47,078 nucleotides of DNA from Parcubacteria group bacterium GW2011_GWD2_43_10 (GTDB lineage Bacteria > Patescibacteriota > Patescibacteriia > Veblenbacterales > UBA10138), in contig LCEZ01000003.1 in the NCBI GenBank assembly GCA_000995845.1, forward strand, positions 1 to 47,078, written 5' to 3'. The notes under the pieces are model-generated. The model did no database searches and was not told where the DNA came from. It was given only the letters and a program-made list of their open reading frames with translations. Below, piece after piece: positions 7,198 through 16,034 of this stretch (position 1 is the stretch's first letter; every line of letters starts with the position of its first letter). Both the position numbers and the translations under genes were made by a program.

Positions 7198-7346
7198 ATT
7201 GTTCGCTAAAAAAGTTATGCACAGGCTAAAACAGATTTTCGGACGGCAAAATGATTTTTCAAGCGACGAATTGTTTTTTACAAGATGAAAAATTTTTCAG
7301 TGAATAAGAAATTTTTAGCTTATCTTAGCAGTTATTTGCACCTTTT

Positions 7347-7396
7347 GGTCAAAAAATTTTTTCCTTGACCATTTTCCTCAAAGCATTTGCTAATGT
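7347..7396 (+). promoter_or_regulatory. promoter region with inverted repeat upstream of the AdoMetDC-like gene
   Basis: Bases 7160-7466 hold no gene. They contain the GGTCAA...TTGACC inverted repeat (7347-7352 and 7365-7370), whose right arm could be a -35 box. An extended -10, TGCTAATGT, ends at 7396 (spacer about 20 nt). A short GAGGC...GCCTC hairpin (7421-7439) follows in the leader. A regulator site is possible but unproven. Confidence 0.4.
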
Positions 7397-7466
7397 TAAA
7401 TGTTGTTATAGAATTAAGTTGAGGCAAATTTCTGGCCTCTTAGTTAATAATTGTAAATAATGGTTT

Positions 7467-7865
7467 ATGAAAAAGAATAAGTACAAGATGCTGACGAAAA
7501 GTTATGGCAAGGAACTAGTGTTGGATTTGTATAATTGCAATTCCAAAAAGTTCAACCGAAAAGAGATAGCGCGTTATTTTCGGGAGCTTTGTGATCTCAT
7601 AGAAATGCAGCGTGACGATATGCATTTTTGGGACGATGTCGGCGTACCCAAAAAAGATCGGGTAACCTTGCCGCATTTGGTGGGGACTTCGGCTATTCAA
7701 TTCATTATGACCAGCAACGTGACTATCCACACCCTGGATATACTTAAAAGGGTGTATCTTAATATTTTTTCTTGCAAAGACTTTGATGCCAAAATCGCAG
7801 CTGAATTCTCCCGCAAGTTCTTTGGCGGCAAGATAGTTACTAGCAAGGTAGTTATAAGAAAATGA
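7467..7865 (+). CDS. divergent S-adenosylmethionine decarboxylase-like protein
   Basis: The C-terminal half of this 132-residue protein reads FIMTSNVTIHTL...YLNIFSCKDFDAKIAAEF. It aligns with the core of prokaryotic AdoMet decarboxylase (ISESHLTIHTWPE...DIFTCG). The serine that becomes the pyruvoyl group, the later histidine and the catalytic cysteine are kept. The residues flanking the serine differ (Glu to Thr before it, His to Asn after it), so self-cleavage is uncertain. AdoMetDC makes the aminopropyl donor for spermidine, but no spermidine synthase is in the window. The next gene overlaps by 4 bases (ATGA), which suggests coupling with DUF3326 and perhaps a non-polyamine role. Confidence 0.6.
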   Translation: MKKNKYKMLTKSYGKELVLDLYNCNSKKFNRKEIARYFRELCDLIEMQRDDMHFWDDVGVPKKDRVTLPHLVGTSAIQFIMTSNVTIHTLDILKRVYLNIFSCKDFDAKIAAEFSRKFFGGKIVTSKVVIRK

Positions 7866-9169
7866 GAATATATACTCAAGAAGTTTTCATTCCTAAGAAT
7901 GAATTGAAGCTGGGGGGATTGGAGGAGTTGCAAAAATACTACGAAAGCAAGATGCAAGCTGAGCTACCTCAGCCGCATCGCGTTTTAAGATTTGTCGTGA
8001 CCAAGACGGATGATACAGGTTATTACTGTGAATTAGATTTGATAATGCAAGATACGGGCGAACCAACTTCACCTTATTTGCAGGCTGATAATATTTTTAC
8101 TCATAATTTGCGTACCGCCGAGAACACTGGCAAGTTCACGGCTGTTTTAATAATTCCAACCGGCATTGGTTGTGAAATTGGCGGACATTGCGGTGATGGC
8201 AATGTGGTGGCGAGGTTAATGGCGGCAACATGTGATCGGCTAATCACCCATCCTAATGTGGTGAATGCTTCGGATGTTAATGAGATGACGGAAAACGCTC
8301 TTTATGTTGAGGGTAGTATTTTAACCCGCTTTATGATGGGCAAAATTGGCTTGCAGCCAGTCAGGCAGAACCGGATGCTGATGCTGATGGATAAAAATGA
8401 TGATAAATTCTTTAATGATGAGGTGATTAATGCGGTGTCAACAGCTCGGGTGACCCTAGGGATTGATTGTGAGGTGTATGAAATGGAAAACATTACTGAT
8501 ACTGAGTCTAAATACTCAAAATCAGGTCGGGCAGTAGGGGAAGTAAAGCAGGCACAAAAATTATTTGATGTGGCGGCTGGGTTCCGCGACCGCTATGATG
8601 TTTTTGCCATGTCTACAATTATCAATATGCCGCATGAGCTGCATGAAAAGTATTATCAGGAAGAAAATATTGTGAATCCTTTTGGTGGGATTGAAGCCAT
8701 GTTAACCCACAGCCTGGCGGAAATTTTCCGGATGCCGGCAGCACATTCGCCGATGATGCCAAATAGAGACGAAGATAATATTGAAACTGGTATCATTGAT
8801 CCCAGGAAAGCCCCAGAGTCTGCTTCAGTTACATATTTGCATTGCATCTTAAAAGGCTTGCATCGCGCCCCGCGCATAGTGCCGCCTAATAAAGGCATAA
8901 CTTTAGATGATGTTTCATGTTTGGTTATTCCTGATGGTTGTGTGGGTCTGCCGACCTTATCGGCCCTAGCCAATGATATTACAGTGATTGCGGTCAGAGA
9001 GAACAAGAACAACATGAAAAACAGTTTGGCTGATCTGCCCTTTAAGCCCGGCAAATTATTTATCGTAGATAATTATTTGGAAGCGGCTGGTTTGATGAGA
9101 GCCATGCAAGCCGGCGTTCACCCTTCGTCAGTCCGGCGACCGATTGATTTTACTAAAGTGGTGAAATAA
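7862..9169 (+). CDS. DUF3326 family protein
   Basis: This 435-residue protein has the DUF3326 signature: IIPTGIGCEIGGHCGDG near 97-113, then CDRLITHPNVVNASDVNEMTENALYVEGS, and later PDGCVGLPTLSALANDI. DUF3326 is best known from cyanobacteria and chloroplasts, and its biochemistry is not established. The N-terminal 90 residues are extra compared with the core domain. It is translationally coupled to the AdoMet-decarboxylase-like gene (ATGA overlap). The pair may share a substrate or form a complex (inference). A strong terminator follows. Confidence 0.8.
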   Translation: MRIYTQEVFIPKNELKLGGLEELQKYYESKMQAELPQPHRVLRFVVTKTDDTGYYCELDLIMQDTGEPTSPYLQADNIFTHNLRTAENTGKFTAVLIIPTGIGCEIGGHCGDGNVVARLMAATCDRLITHPNVVNASDVNEMTENALYVEGSILTRFMMGKIGLQPVRQNRMLMLMDKNDDKFFNDEVINAVSTARVTLGIDCEVYEMENITDTESKYSKSGRAVGEVKQAQKLFDVAAGFRDRYDVFAMSTIINMPHELHEKYYQEENIVNPFGGIEAMLTHSLAEIFRMPAAHSPMMPNRDEDNIETGIIDPRKAPESASVTYLHCILKGLHRAPRIVPPNKGITLDDVSCLVIPDGCVGLPTLSALANDITVIAVRENKNNMKNSLADLPFKPGKLFIVDNYLEAAGLMRAMQAGVHPSSVRRPIDFTKVVK

Positions 9170-9193
9170 TAGTTTTAGCTATAAGACGAATTA

Positions 9194-9223
9194 GCCTCTG
9201 AAATTGACTTCAGAGGCTTTTTT
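9194..9223 (+). terminator. intrinsic terminator after DUF3326
   Basis: GCCTCTGAA and TTCAGAGGC pair around ATTGAC and are followed by T6. The hairpin loop contains the -35 box of the mreB promoter. Confidence 0.9.
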
Positions 9224-9232
9224 GGTTAAAGT
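9204..9232 (+). promoter_or_regulatory. mreB promoter overlapping the terminator
   Basis: TTGACT (9204-9209), a 17-nt spacer and TAAAGT (9227-9232). The -10 ends 9 nt before the mreB ATG. The -35 lies in the loop and 3' arm of the preceding terminator. Confidence 0.65.
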
Positions 9233-9241
9233 TGAGGCGTT

Positions 9242-10249
9242 ATGTTTATTAAGAAAATTGGAATAGATTTAGGCACAACCTACACACTCGTCCATGTTCC
9301 CGGGCGAGGCATTGTTATAAATGAGCCCTCGGTGGTGGCGGTATCTACGGTTGACAAAAGCGTTTTAGCAGTGGGGGAGGAGGCCAAGGAAATGCTGGGG
9401 CGTACACCTGATACTATAGTAGCCTTACGGCCCTTAAAAGACGGGGTGATTGCTGATTATCGCACGACCGAGGCCATGCTCAGGTATTTTATTAATAAGG
9501 CTTTGGGTGGCATCAGGTTTTTTAAGCCTGAAGTCATGATTGCGGTGCCGGCTGGCATTACCTCAACCGAGCGTCGGGCAGTGATTGATGCTACCAACGC
9601 CGCTGGCGCTAAAGAGGCCTACATAATTAAAGAGCCGATCGCCGCGGCCATTGGCGCTAATATCCCAATTGGCTCGGCTTCGGGGCATATGATTGTTGAT
9701 ATGGGCGGCGGTACCAGCGAGGTTGCAGTTATATCTTTAGGCGGCATTGTAGCTAACACCAGCGTGCGGATTGGCGGCAATAAGCTTGATACTGCCATTA
9801 CAGATTTTATTCGCAAAAAATACGGTTTGGCTATTGGCGAACAAACAGCTGAGGCGATAAAGATAAAGATTGGCAGCGCTATGTATATGGAAGATAAATT
9901 AGCCATGGATGTGCGGGGGCGCGATATGGTATCAGGTCTGCCTCGCACCATTACAGTAACTTCTGATGATGTTACGGAAGCGATTCATAATGAGCTGGAA
10001 GGAATTATCCAGGCGGCCAAAACAGTATTGCAAGGCACGCCGCCAGAACTTTCGGCCGATGTTATTGATAAAGGCATGGTTTTGTCCGGCGGTACGGCCT
10101 TGTTGCGGAATATTGATAAGTTATTTACCCAAGCGACTGGCGTGACGGCTTTTGTAGCGGATGATGCCTTGCTGTGTGTAGCTAAAGGCACGGGGGTAGC
10201 TTTGGACAATTTGGAATCTTATAAGCGCAGTATTTTATCAGCCAAATAA
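9242..10249 (+). CDS. mreB: rod-shape protein MreB
   Basis: This actin-like protein polymerises under the membrane and directs lateral wall synthesis. The 335 residues are the normal length. The phosphate-1 loop GIDLGTTYTLVHVPGRG is at 8-24 and VAVPAGITSTERRAV is near 100-114. The phosphate-2 motif IVDMGGGTSEVAVISLGG is near 151-168, and the adenosine motif LSGGTALLRNIDKL is near 281-294. The gene has its own near-leaderless promoter. No mreC or mreD follows; instead an O-antigen-ligase-like gene lies 23 bases downstream. Confidence 0.97.
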   Translation: MFIKKIGIDLGTTYTLVHVPGRGIVINEPSVVAVSTVDKSVLAVGEEAKEMLGRTPDTIVALRPLKDGVIADYRTTEAMLRYFINKALGGIRFFKPEVMIAVPAGITSTERRAVIDATNAAGAKEAYIIKEPIAAAIGANIPIGSASGHMIVDMGGGTSEVAVISLGGIVANTSVRIGGNKLDTAITDFIRKKYGLAIGEQTAEAIKIKIGSAMYMEDKLAMDVRGRDMVSGLPRTITVTSDDVTEAIHNELEGIIQAAKTVLQGTPPELSADVIDKGMVLSGGTALLRNIDKLFTQATGVTAFVADDALLCVAKGTGVALDNLESYKRSILSAK

Positions 10250-10272
10250 ATTTTTAAACTAGCCGGCATTTT

Positions 10273-11568
10273 ATGTGGTTAGTGCTGTCACCTTTTAGTC
10301 TGTTACTGCCACTGGCTGTTTTAGCCTGGTATTCGCGTCGCTGGGCTTTGTTGGTGTTACTTGCCGGTTTATCAGCTTATATTATCAGAACTGATTTAAT
10401 TAGCTTGCCGACTACTTGGTTAGAGCTTGGTATCGGAATTACCTTAGCAGTTTGGTTAATAAAAGGGGATTGGCGGATTTTTCAAAAAATAAATTTAAGA
10501 TTATTTTGGCCCTGGCTAATACCATTATTGTTATGGTTAGTAGCTGGAATTTTGGGCATTTTAGTGGCGGAGGACACCAGGTTAGCTTTAGGTGTGTGGA
10601 AGGGATTTATTATTGATCCATTACTTTTGTGTATTATGGTAGCTTCAGTTGCTGTATCAGAAAAAGAAAAAAATTGGTGGCGGGATTGGATAGCAGCCCT
10701 GCTCGTTGGGGCAGTTGCTACTACCACTGTTGCCATGCTGCAAACTTTTACTATGCACGGCGGGCGTTTGCAAAGCGGTTATGATTCACCCAATGTTTTA
10801 GCCATGTATCTGGGACCAATATTGATAATTGGTTTACTTTGGTTATTTGAAAATCGGCGTGACTTAAAATTATATCAGCAGCTCCTTTGGCTCGGAGCTT
10901 GCTTAGTTGTTGGCTGGGGCGTGATTTTAACCAATAGCTACACTGCTATTGCCGCTATTATGGGCGCGATTGTGATTTATTTCATTATTAAATCTTGGCC
11001 TAAACTGGCTGGAGTTATCGGCTTAGTGTTGATTTTATTTAGTTTATTAGGTCCATGGGCGGCAGTGTCATTGAATAAAGGTTTATTAACTGGTCACACT
11101 AACCCTACCTATGGCATAACTTCAGGCGAGGTCAGGATGATTTTATGGCGCCAGGCAGTTGAATTTATCAAAGCTAGTCCAATCTTAGGTTTGGGTTTGG
11201 GGCAATGGCAAGCAAGTTTTAATACTATAGCCGAAGAGCGCGGCTGGTTAAGTATTAAAAATCCAGGGCTCGCTATTGAGCTGCATTATTCCAGTCTTTA
11301 CCCGCATAATTTATGGCTGACAACCTGGTTATCAGTTGGCATCCTGGGTTTGGTAGCATTAATTTGGCTGGTTATAAAAGTTTTTAAATCGGCCGTCGGC
11401 GCGGCCGCTATACCAGCAGCGGTTTTGGCGGTACAGATTATACACGGCACACTAGATACGCCCATGTGGAAAAATGATTTAGCGATTTTGTGGTGGCTAG
11501 CTATTATGTTCGCTATAATTTATCAGCTTAAGTTACAGCCCCCCAAGATAGAACACCGTTATGAGTAA
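10273..11568 (+). CDS. O-antigen ligase/polymerase-like membrane protein
   Basis: This 431-residue protein has about ten to eleven hydrophobic segments. A long periplasmic loop lies near residues 290-345, with the pattern MILWRQAVEFIKASPILGLGLGQW...YPHNLWLTTWLSVGILG. That pattern is typical of the Wzy_C/O-antigen ligase family (WaaL, Wzy, PglL-like). Such proteins join or transfer lipid-linked glycans outside the membrane. The glycan partner could be the product of the 31468-36199 cluster. It overlaps the holB start by 8 bases. Confidence 0.85.
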   Translation: MWLVLSPFSLLLPLAVLAWYSRRWALLVLLAGLSAYIIRTDLISLPTTWLELGIGITLAVWLIKGDWRIFQKINLRLFWPWLIPLLLWLVAGILGILVAEDTRLALGVWKGFIIDPLLLCIMVASVAVSEKEKNWWRDWIAALLVGAVATTTVAMLQTFTMHGGRLQSGYDSPNVLAMYLGPILIIGLLWLFENRRDLKLYQQLLWLGACLVVGWGVILTNSYTAIAAIMGAIVIYFIIKSWPKLAGVIGLVLILFSLLGPWAAVSLNKGLLTGHTNPTYGITSGEVRMILWRQAVEFIKASPILGLGLGQWQASFNTIAEERGWLSIKNPGLAIELHYSSLYPHNLWLTTWLSVGILGLVALIWLVIKVFKSAVGAAAIPAAVLAVQIIHGTLDTPMWKNDLAILWWLAIMFAIIYQLKLQPPKIEHRYE

Positions 11569-12565
11569 AATCAAAGTAATAGGCCACGAGGCGATTAGAA
11601 ATTTTTTACTTAATTCCTGGCAGCGCCAGGCCTTGAGCCATGCCTATCTGCTACTCGGGCCAGAAGGCATTGGTAAATTTACTTTAGTTAAGGATTTTGC
11701 CGCGCATTTATTTTGCGAACAGCAGTCGGCTTGCGGCCAATGCTCGGCTTGTCAGCAGGTGTTGCGGGATAATCACCCTGATATTTGGCTGGTTGAGAGG
11801 CAGTCCGATAAACAGGACATTACCATTGAGCAAATCAGGCAGCTGCATGATTTTATTTCTTTAAAGTCTTTGAGCGGCGACTGGCGGCTGGTGGTGATTA
11901 ATGGCGCTCATTTTTTAAATACGGAATCAGGTAATGCCTTGCTTAAATCATTAGAAGAGCCGGCTGATAAAGTTATTTTCTTTTTACTTTCCGCCGAGCC
12001 TAAAAAAATACTGGCGACCATTAGTTCACGCTGCCAGGTTTTAAAATTAAGTTTTGTGCCCACCAGCGAGATCGCCAAGTTTTTACAAGGTCACGGGGCT
12101 CATGCTGAGCAGGCTGGAGAATTAGCCCAATTATCCGGCGGTCGCCCGGGAACCGCTTTGAATTTACTAGTCCAACCCGAAGAGTTTACACATCAACTAG
12201 ACCAAGCCAGATTGTTTTTAAATTTATTTAATAGTAACGGTTTTATTCAGGCGACGCGTTATTTTGAAACAGAATTCAAAGAAGCTGGTACTGAACTTAT
12301 GACCAGCCGAGAACAAGCTTTGAGGCTAGTAAATATCTGGCGGACTGTGGCGCGTGATTTATGGTGTTATAAATTAAATTTAAAAAAATACCTGCGCTAC
12401 CAAGCGTTTGAGGCCGAGCTAGAAAAAACATCTCAGTTAAGCCTTAAGCAATTGTGGCGCATTAGCCACCTCTTACAAGAGGCGTCCCGGCGTTTAGCTG
12501 CTAATGCTCATATTCGGCTGACATTAGAATGGCTAGCCTATTCTTTAGGACAATTTAAAGTTTAG
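11561..12565 (+). CDS. holB: DNA polymerase III delta' subunit
   Basis: This AAA+ clamp-loader subunit has 334 residues. The modified Walker A LLGPEGIGKFTLVKDFA is at 32-48. A four-cysteine zinc module (C52, C58, C61, C64; CEQQSACGQCSACQ) follows. An SGNALLKSLEEP segment is near 127-138 and an SSRCQVLKLSF sensor region near 155-165. Delta' helps load the sliding clamp at replication forks. The ATG sits inside the end of the upstream membrane-protein gene. The dnaX-like gamma/tau subunit is not in the window, but the delta' reading fits the divergent P-loop. Confidence 0.88.
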   Translation: MSKIKVIGHEAIRNFLLNSWQRQALSHAYLLLGPEGIGKFTLVKDFAAHLFCEQQSACGQCSACQQVLRDNHPDIWLVERQSDKQDITIEQIRQLHDFISLKSLSGDWRLVVINGAHFLNTESGNALLKSLEEPADKVIFFLLSAEPKKILATISSRCQVLKLSFVPTSEIAKFLQGHGAHAEQAGELAQLSGGRPGTALNLLVQPEEFTHQLDQARLFLNLFNSNGFIQATRYFETEFKEAGTELMTSREQALRLVNIWRTVARDLWCYKLNLKKYLRYQAFEAELEKTSQLSLKQLWRISHLLQEASRRLAANAHIRLTLEWLAYSLGQFKV

Positions 12566-12639
12566 TTTGAATACCTCTTTTCAATTAGGCAATTTTCGGC
12601 TAAGATTAACTACGCTATTTAAACTATCTTAATGCCACT

Positions 12640-13194
12640 ATGAAGCAATTTATTGAACAAGCTAAACCAAAATTAGATAAAGCGATTGAGCATTTAAAAG
12701 TGCAATTATCGGGTATTCGCTCAGGACGAGCAATACCGGCTTTAGTTGAACATGTCAAAGTGGAAGCTTATGGCACGATGACGCCCTTGATTGAACTGGC
12801 GGGCATTACTGCGCCTGAGCCTAGGTTATTAGTAGTAAGTCCGTGGGATAAATCTATTATTAAAGAGGTGGAAAAAGCCTTGCAGGCCGCTAATTTAGGT
12901 GTGCAGCCAACAGTTGATGGTGACGTGGTGAGGTTAAATTTTCCATCACTTACAGAGGAAAGAAGGCGAGAGCTGGTAAAAATGGTTAATAATAAACTGG
13001 AAGAAACTAAAGTTGCTATACGAAATGTACGCGAGGAAATTATGAAAGAATTAAAAGAGCAAAAGGGCACGGGGGAGATAAGCGAGGATGATTTTTTTGC
13101 CACTCAGAAAGATCTGCAAAAGATTATTGATGAACAAAATGAATCTATCAAGCAGTTGGGTGAGGAAAAAGAAAAGGAAATAATGACCATCTAA
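12640..13194 (+). CDS. frr: ribosome recycling factor
   Basis: This 184-residue protein matches RRF along its full length. It starts with the helix KLDKAIEHLKVQLSGIRSGRAIPALVEHVKVEAYG, then PLIELAGITAPEPRLLVVSPWDKS, and ends with the helical LTEERRRELVKMVNNKLEETKVAIRNVR. With EF-G it splits post-termination ribosomes. The ATG lacks a Shine-Dalgarno sequence. The stop TAA directly abuts the ATG of rseP (TAAATG). Confidence 0.98.
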   Translation: MKQFIEQAKPKLDKAIEHLKVQLSGIRSGRAIPALVEHVKVEAYGTMTPLIELAGITAPEPRLLVVSPWDKSIIKEVEKALQAANLGVQPTVDGDVVRLNFPSLTEERRRELVKMVNNKLEETKVAIRNVREEIMKELKEQKGTGEISEDDFFATQKDLQKIIDEQNESIKQLGEEKEKEIMTI

Positions 13195-14298
13195 ATGATA
13201 ACGACGATTTTAATATTTTTTGCGATTTTACTGGTCTTGGTGCTGGCCCATGAGTGGGGTCATTTTTTTGCTGCCCGACGATTAAAAATCGGGGTGGAGG
13301 AATTTGGCTTTGGCTTTCCGCCCCGTTTAGCTAGTGTAATGCACCAAGGTACCAAATTTTCTTTCAATTGGCTGCCACTGGGGGGCTTTGTCAAACTTAA
13401 AGGTGAGTCGGGTGATAATCGTATTGAGCCTGATAGTTTTGCTGTGCAAAAACCATGGCGCCGGGCAGTGGTGCTGGTGGCGGGAGTAGGCATGAATTTG
13501 GTTTTAGCTTTTGTGTTATTAAGCACCGGTTTTATGATTGGTGTGCCGGTGGCCTTGGACGAATCGGAAATTGCCAAAGCTCAGGATGTAAAAATCGTCG
13601 TGGAAATGGTAGCGGTAAATTCTCCAGCGGCTCAGGCGGGCATTAAAATTGGCGATGCCATAATCAGTCTTGATAATCAGGAGTTAGCTACAATAAGTGA
13701 AGTGCAAAATTATATAGCTGGTCATACTGATTCACCAATAGAATTAAAATTAGATAGATTAGGTGAAAGTATAAATATTCAAGCTCAGCCAACATTATTG
13801 CCAGAAGTGCCGGACCGGGCTGTACTGGGAGTAAGTTTATTGCAAACCGGCGTTATATCTTATCCTTGGTATCAAGCCATTTGGCACGGGGCGCGGGCTA
13901 CGGTTATCTTAACCAAAGAGATTGTCTTGGCTTTTGGCAGCTTATTCCGCGGTTTGTTTATTGAGCGACAGGTGCCAGCTGATTTAGCTGGGCCAGTAGG
14001 CATTGCGGTTTTAACCGGGCAAGTGGTGGACTTGGGTTTTGCTTATGTTTTGCAATTTGCTTCTTTGCTTTCAATTAATTTGGCGCTCATTAATATTTTG
14101 CCATTTCCAGCGTTAGATGGCGGTAGGTTATTATTTGTCATAATAGAAAAAATTAGGCGCAAGGCCACTGACGCTAAAACCGAAGCCATTGTCCATAATA
14201 TTGGTTTTGCCTTTTTAATGATTTTGGTTGTACTGATAACTTATCGCGATGTCATGCGCTTAAGCAGCGGCTTTTTTCAAAACATTTTCGGTGCTTAG
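13195..14298 (+). CDS. rseP: RseP-type site-2 intramembrane metalloprotease
   Basis: The 367 residues have the order expected of bacterial S2P proteases. HEWGH is at 19-23 in the first membrane segment, and the motif GGFVKLKGE follows. A single PDZ domain (about 125-205) contains VAVNSPAAQAGIKIGDAIISLD. Membrane segments follow, with NILPFPALDGGRL near 299-311 carrying the third zinc ligand. The family cuts membrane-bound anti-sigma factors or leftover signal peptides. The Parcubacterial version has one PDZ domain, as here. It starts directly after frr. Confidence 0.95.
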   Translation: MITTILIFFAILLVLVLAHEWGHFFAARRLKIGVEEFGFGFPPRLASVMHQGTKFSFNWLPLGGFVKLKGESGDNRIEPDSFAVQKPWRRAVVLVAGVGMNLVLAFVLLSTGFMIGVPVALDESEIAKAQDVKIVVEMVAVNSPAAQAGIKIGDAIISLDNQELATISEVQNYIAGHTDSPIELKLDRLGESINIQAQPTLLPEVPDRAVLGVSLLQTGVISYPWYQAIWHGARATVILTKEIVLAFGSLFRGLFIERQVPADLAGPVGIAVLTGQVVDLGFAYVLQFASLLSINLALINILPFPALDGGRLLFVIIEKIRRKATDAKTEAIVHNIGFAFLMILVVLITYRDVMRLSSGFFQNIFGA

Positions 14299-14450
14299 AT
14301 AAACTATAATTTTGGTATGTAGCCTCTATAGAAAGAGCGGTCTTATAGCAAAAACAAATTCTACATCACCCAATCCCGCCCAATTACTACTCTATAAATA
14401 ATAGTTAAACCTATAGTAACAAAAGTAGCTCCAGGTCGTTATATATTGTA

Positions 14451-15512
14451 ATGACGTATTTAAGTAAATCTCCGAGCTTACGGCTTAGTTTAATAGGTGT
14501 AGCCTTGGTTTTAATGGGGCAGGCTTGCGGAGTTAAATCTGGTCCGGTTGGCTCTGCCGGAATTTTTTATTCCCCCAATCAAGGTGAAACCTGGACCCCT
14601 AAAGTTAAGGCCGGACAAGACGAGGAGGGCGAGGCTATTACCATTGAGCAAGTTAGTATCAGCCAAGTGATGATTTCACCTCTGACCAGTAATGTTTTAT
14701 ACGCCGTGGCTGGGCCAGCCGGACTTTACCGAAGTGAAGACAAAGCTGAATCTTGGCAGAAAATTATAGCACAACCAGTCTCCAATTTATTGCTTGATGC
14801 TAAAGATACCCAGGTGGCTTATGTAGTATCAGGTCAAACGTTGTGGCGAACAAAGGATTACGGGAAAAATTGGTCAGTCATCTATATTGAAGCTACACCC
14901 CGGGCGGAAATAAATGATATAACTCAAAACCCAGTTGAACCCAATAAACTGTATTTAGCCACCGGCAAAGGTTTGGTTATGCTTTTAAGCCAAAATCAAG
15001 GAGAAGCCTGGCAAAGGGTGAAAATATTTGATAAGCCAATTATAAAACTTATGTTTTATCCGCGCGATCCTAAAATAATTTATGCCATAGAGAATGGCGG
15101 TGTCATTTGGCGTAGTCAAGACTCAGGTAATTCCTGGTCAGCAATAACTAAGAATTTGCAAACCCAGCTCAAGGTTAAATTAGGAACTTTTCGCGACTTA
15201 GTTATACTGCCAGGTGCCGGTGAAGGCTTGTTGTACGCTAATAGTTTAGGTATTTATCGTAGTCTAGATGCTGGCCAAAATTGGTCGGCCCTAACTTTAT
15301 TAACCCGGCCCGGCAGTGTCAATATTACTGCGTTAGGAATAAATCCTAAAAACGCTAATAATATTATATATTGTGCCCAAGGGGTGCTGTTCAAATCTAG
15401 TGATGGTGGTATAAATTGGACCACACGACGCCTACCTTCGCCGTTGGCAGTAACGTCTTTGGTTGTAAGCCCAGATGATCCTAATTCAATTTATATAAGT
15501 TTGGGCCAATAA
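14451..15512 (+). CDS. lipoprotein with BNR/Asp-box propeller repeats
   Basis: This 353-residue protein has a lipobox (LVLMGQAC, cysteine at about 26), so it is probably a lipoprotein. At least seven repeats of the type S-x-D-x-G-x-x-W follow: SPNQGETW, SEDKAESW, TKDYGKNW, SQNQGEAW, SQDSGNSW, SLDAGQNW and SSDGGINW. They are spaced 40-50 residues apart, as in sialidase/sortilin or Ycf48-type beta-propellers. Its ligand is unknown. The 152 bases before it (14299-14450) hold no gene I can see, only AT-rich sequence with TATAAT-like boxes. Confidence 0.85.
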   Translation: MTYLSKSPSLRLSLIGVALVLMGQACGVKSGPVGSAGIFYSPNQGETWTPKVKAGQDEEGEAITIEQVSISQVMISPLTSNVLYAVAGPAGLYRSEDKAESWQKIIAQPVSNLLLDAKDTQVAYVVSGQTLWRTKDYGKNWSVIYIEATPRAEINDITQNPVEPNKLYLATGKGLVMLLSQNQGEAWQRVKIFDKPIIKLMFYPRDPKIIYAIENGGVIWRSQDSGNSWSAITKNLQTQLKVKLGTFRDLVILPGAGEGLLYANSLGIYRSLDAGQNWSALTLLTRPGSVNITALGINPKNANNIIYCAQGVLFKSSDGGINWTTRRLPSPLAVTSLVVSPDDPNSIYISLGQ

Positions 15513-15563
15513 CAAACACAGCCAAGATTGAAAGCATTACCAGGCAAGGCTTGGGCTAATATT

Positions 15564-15592
15564 AAAACTCCTACTCCAAAGGTAGGAGTTTT
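15564..15592 (+). terminator. hairpin terminator after the BNR lipoprotein gene
   Basis: AAAACTCCTAC and GTAGGAGTTTT pair perfectly around 7 nt. The T-run is short (TTTTGTTA). The arms are symmetric, so it may work in both directions. Confidence 0.75.
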
Positions 15593-15594
15593 GT

Positions 15595-15600
15595 TATACT
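15595..15600 (+). promoter_or_regulatory. -10 box of the Rrf2-SUF unit
   Basis: TATACT ends 6 nt before the ATG at 15607, so the message would start at or next to the start codon. No good -35 is visible at 17 nt. Confidence 0.5.
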
Positions 15601-15606
15601 GAATAT

Positions 15607-16017
15607 ATGCTTAATCTTTCCGCCAATGGTGACTATGGCTTACTATTGCTTAAGGAATTATCTTTAGCGCAGCCTGGGCAATATCTTAGCCTAGCAACCC
15701 TAGCGCGCACTAAGCATTTACCCCGAAAGTACCTGGACCATGTCGCCCGGCAATTGGTGACGGCCGGGGTTATAAGCGCGCGTGAAGGCCGGGGTGGCGG
15801 CTATATTTTAAGTAAACCCGTTAACCAGATTAAATTTGTAGAAGTGTTAAAAGCTTTAGAGGGTGAGCTTGAGCCAGTGCACTGCACTCATGATGGCAAG
15901 TGTTGCGACAGAAAATTCGCCTGCGAACGTAAAACTGGTTGGCAAGAGGTGCATGCTCAATTGTATAAATTACTGCAAAATAAAACCTTAGCCGACGTTA
16001 TAAAAACGGCTGCTTAA
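15607..16017 (+). CDS. Rrf2-family Fe-S regulator (IscR/SufR-like)
   Basis: This 136-residue protein has a winged helix at 1-80 (NLSANGDYGLLLLKELSLA...LPRKYLDHVARQLVTAGVISAREGRGGGYILSKP), the standard Rrf2 fold. A cysteine cluster, CTHDGKCCDRKFAC, follows near 97-110. Three cysteines normally bind a [2Fe-2S] cluster in IscR; here four are present in a C-x5-CC-x5-C pattern. It heads a run of sod and suf genes, so it probably senses cluster status and controls them (inference). Confidence 0.9.
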   Translation: MLNLSANGDYGLLLLKELSLAQPGQYLSLATLARTKHLPRKYLDHVARQLVTAGVISAREGRGGGYILSKPVNQIKFVEVLKALEGELEPVHCTHDGKCCDRKFACERKTGWQEVHAQLYKLLQNKTLADVIKTAA

Positions 16018-16034
16018 TTATTAATTTATTTATT

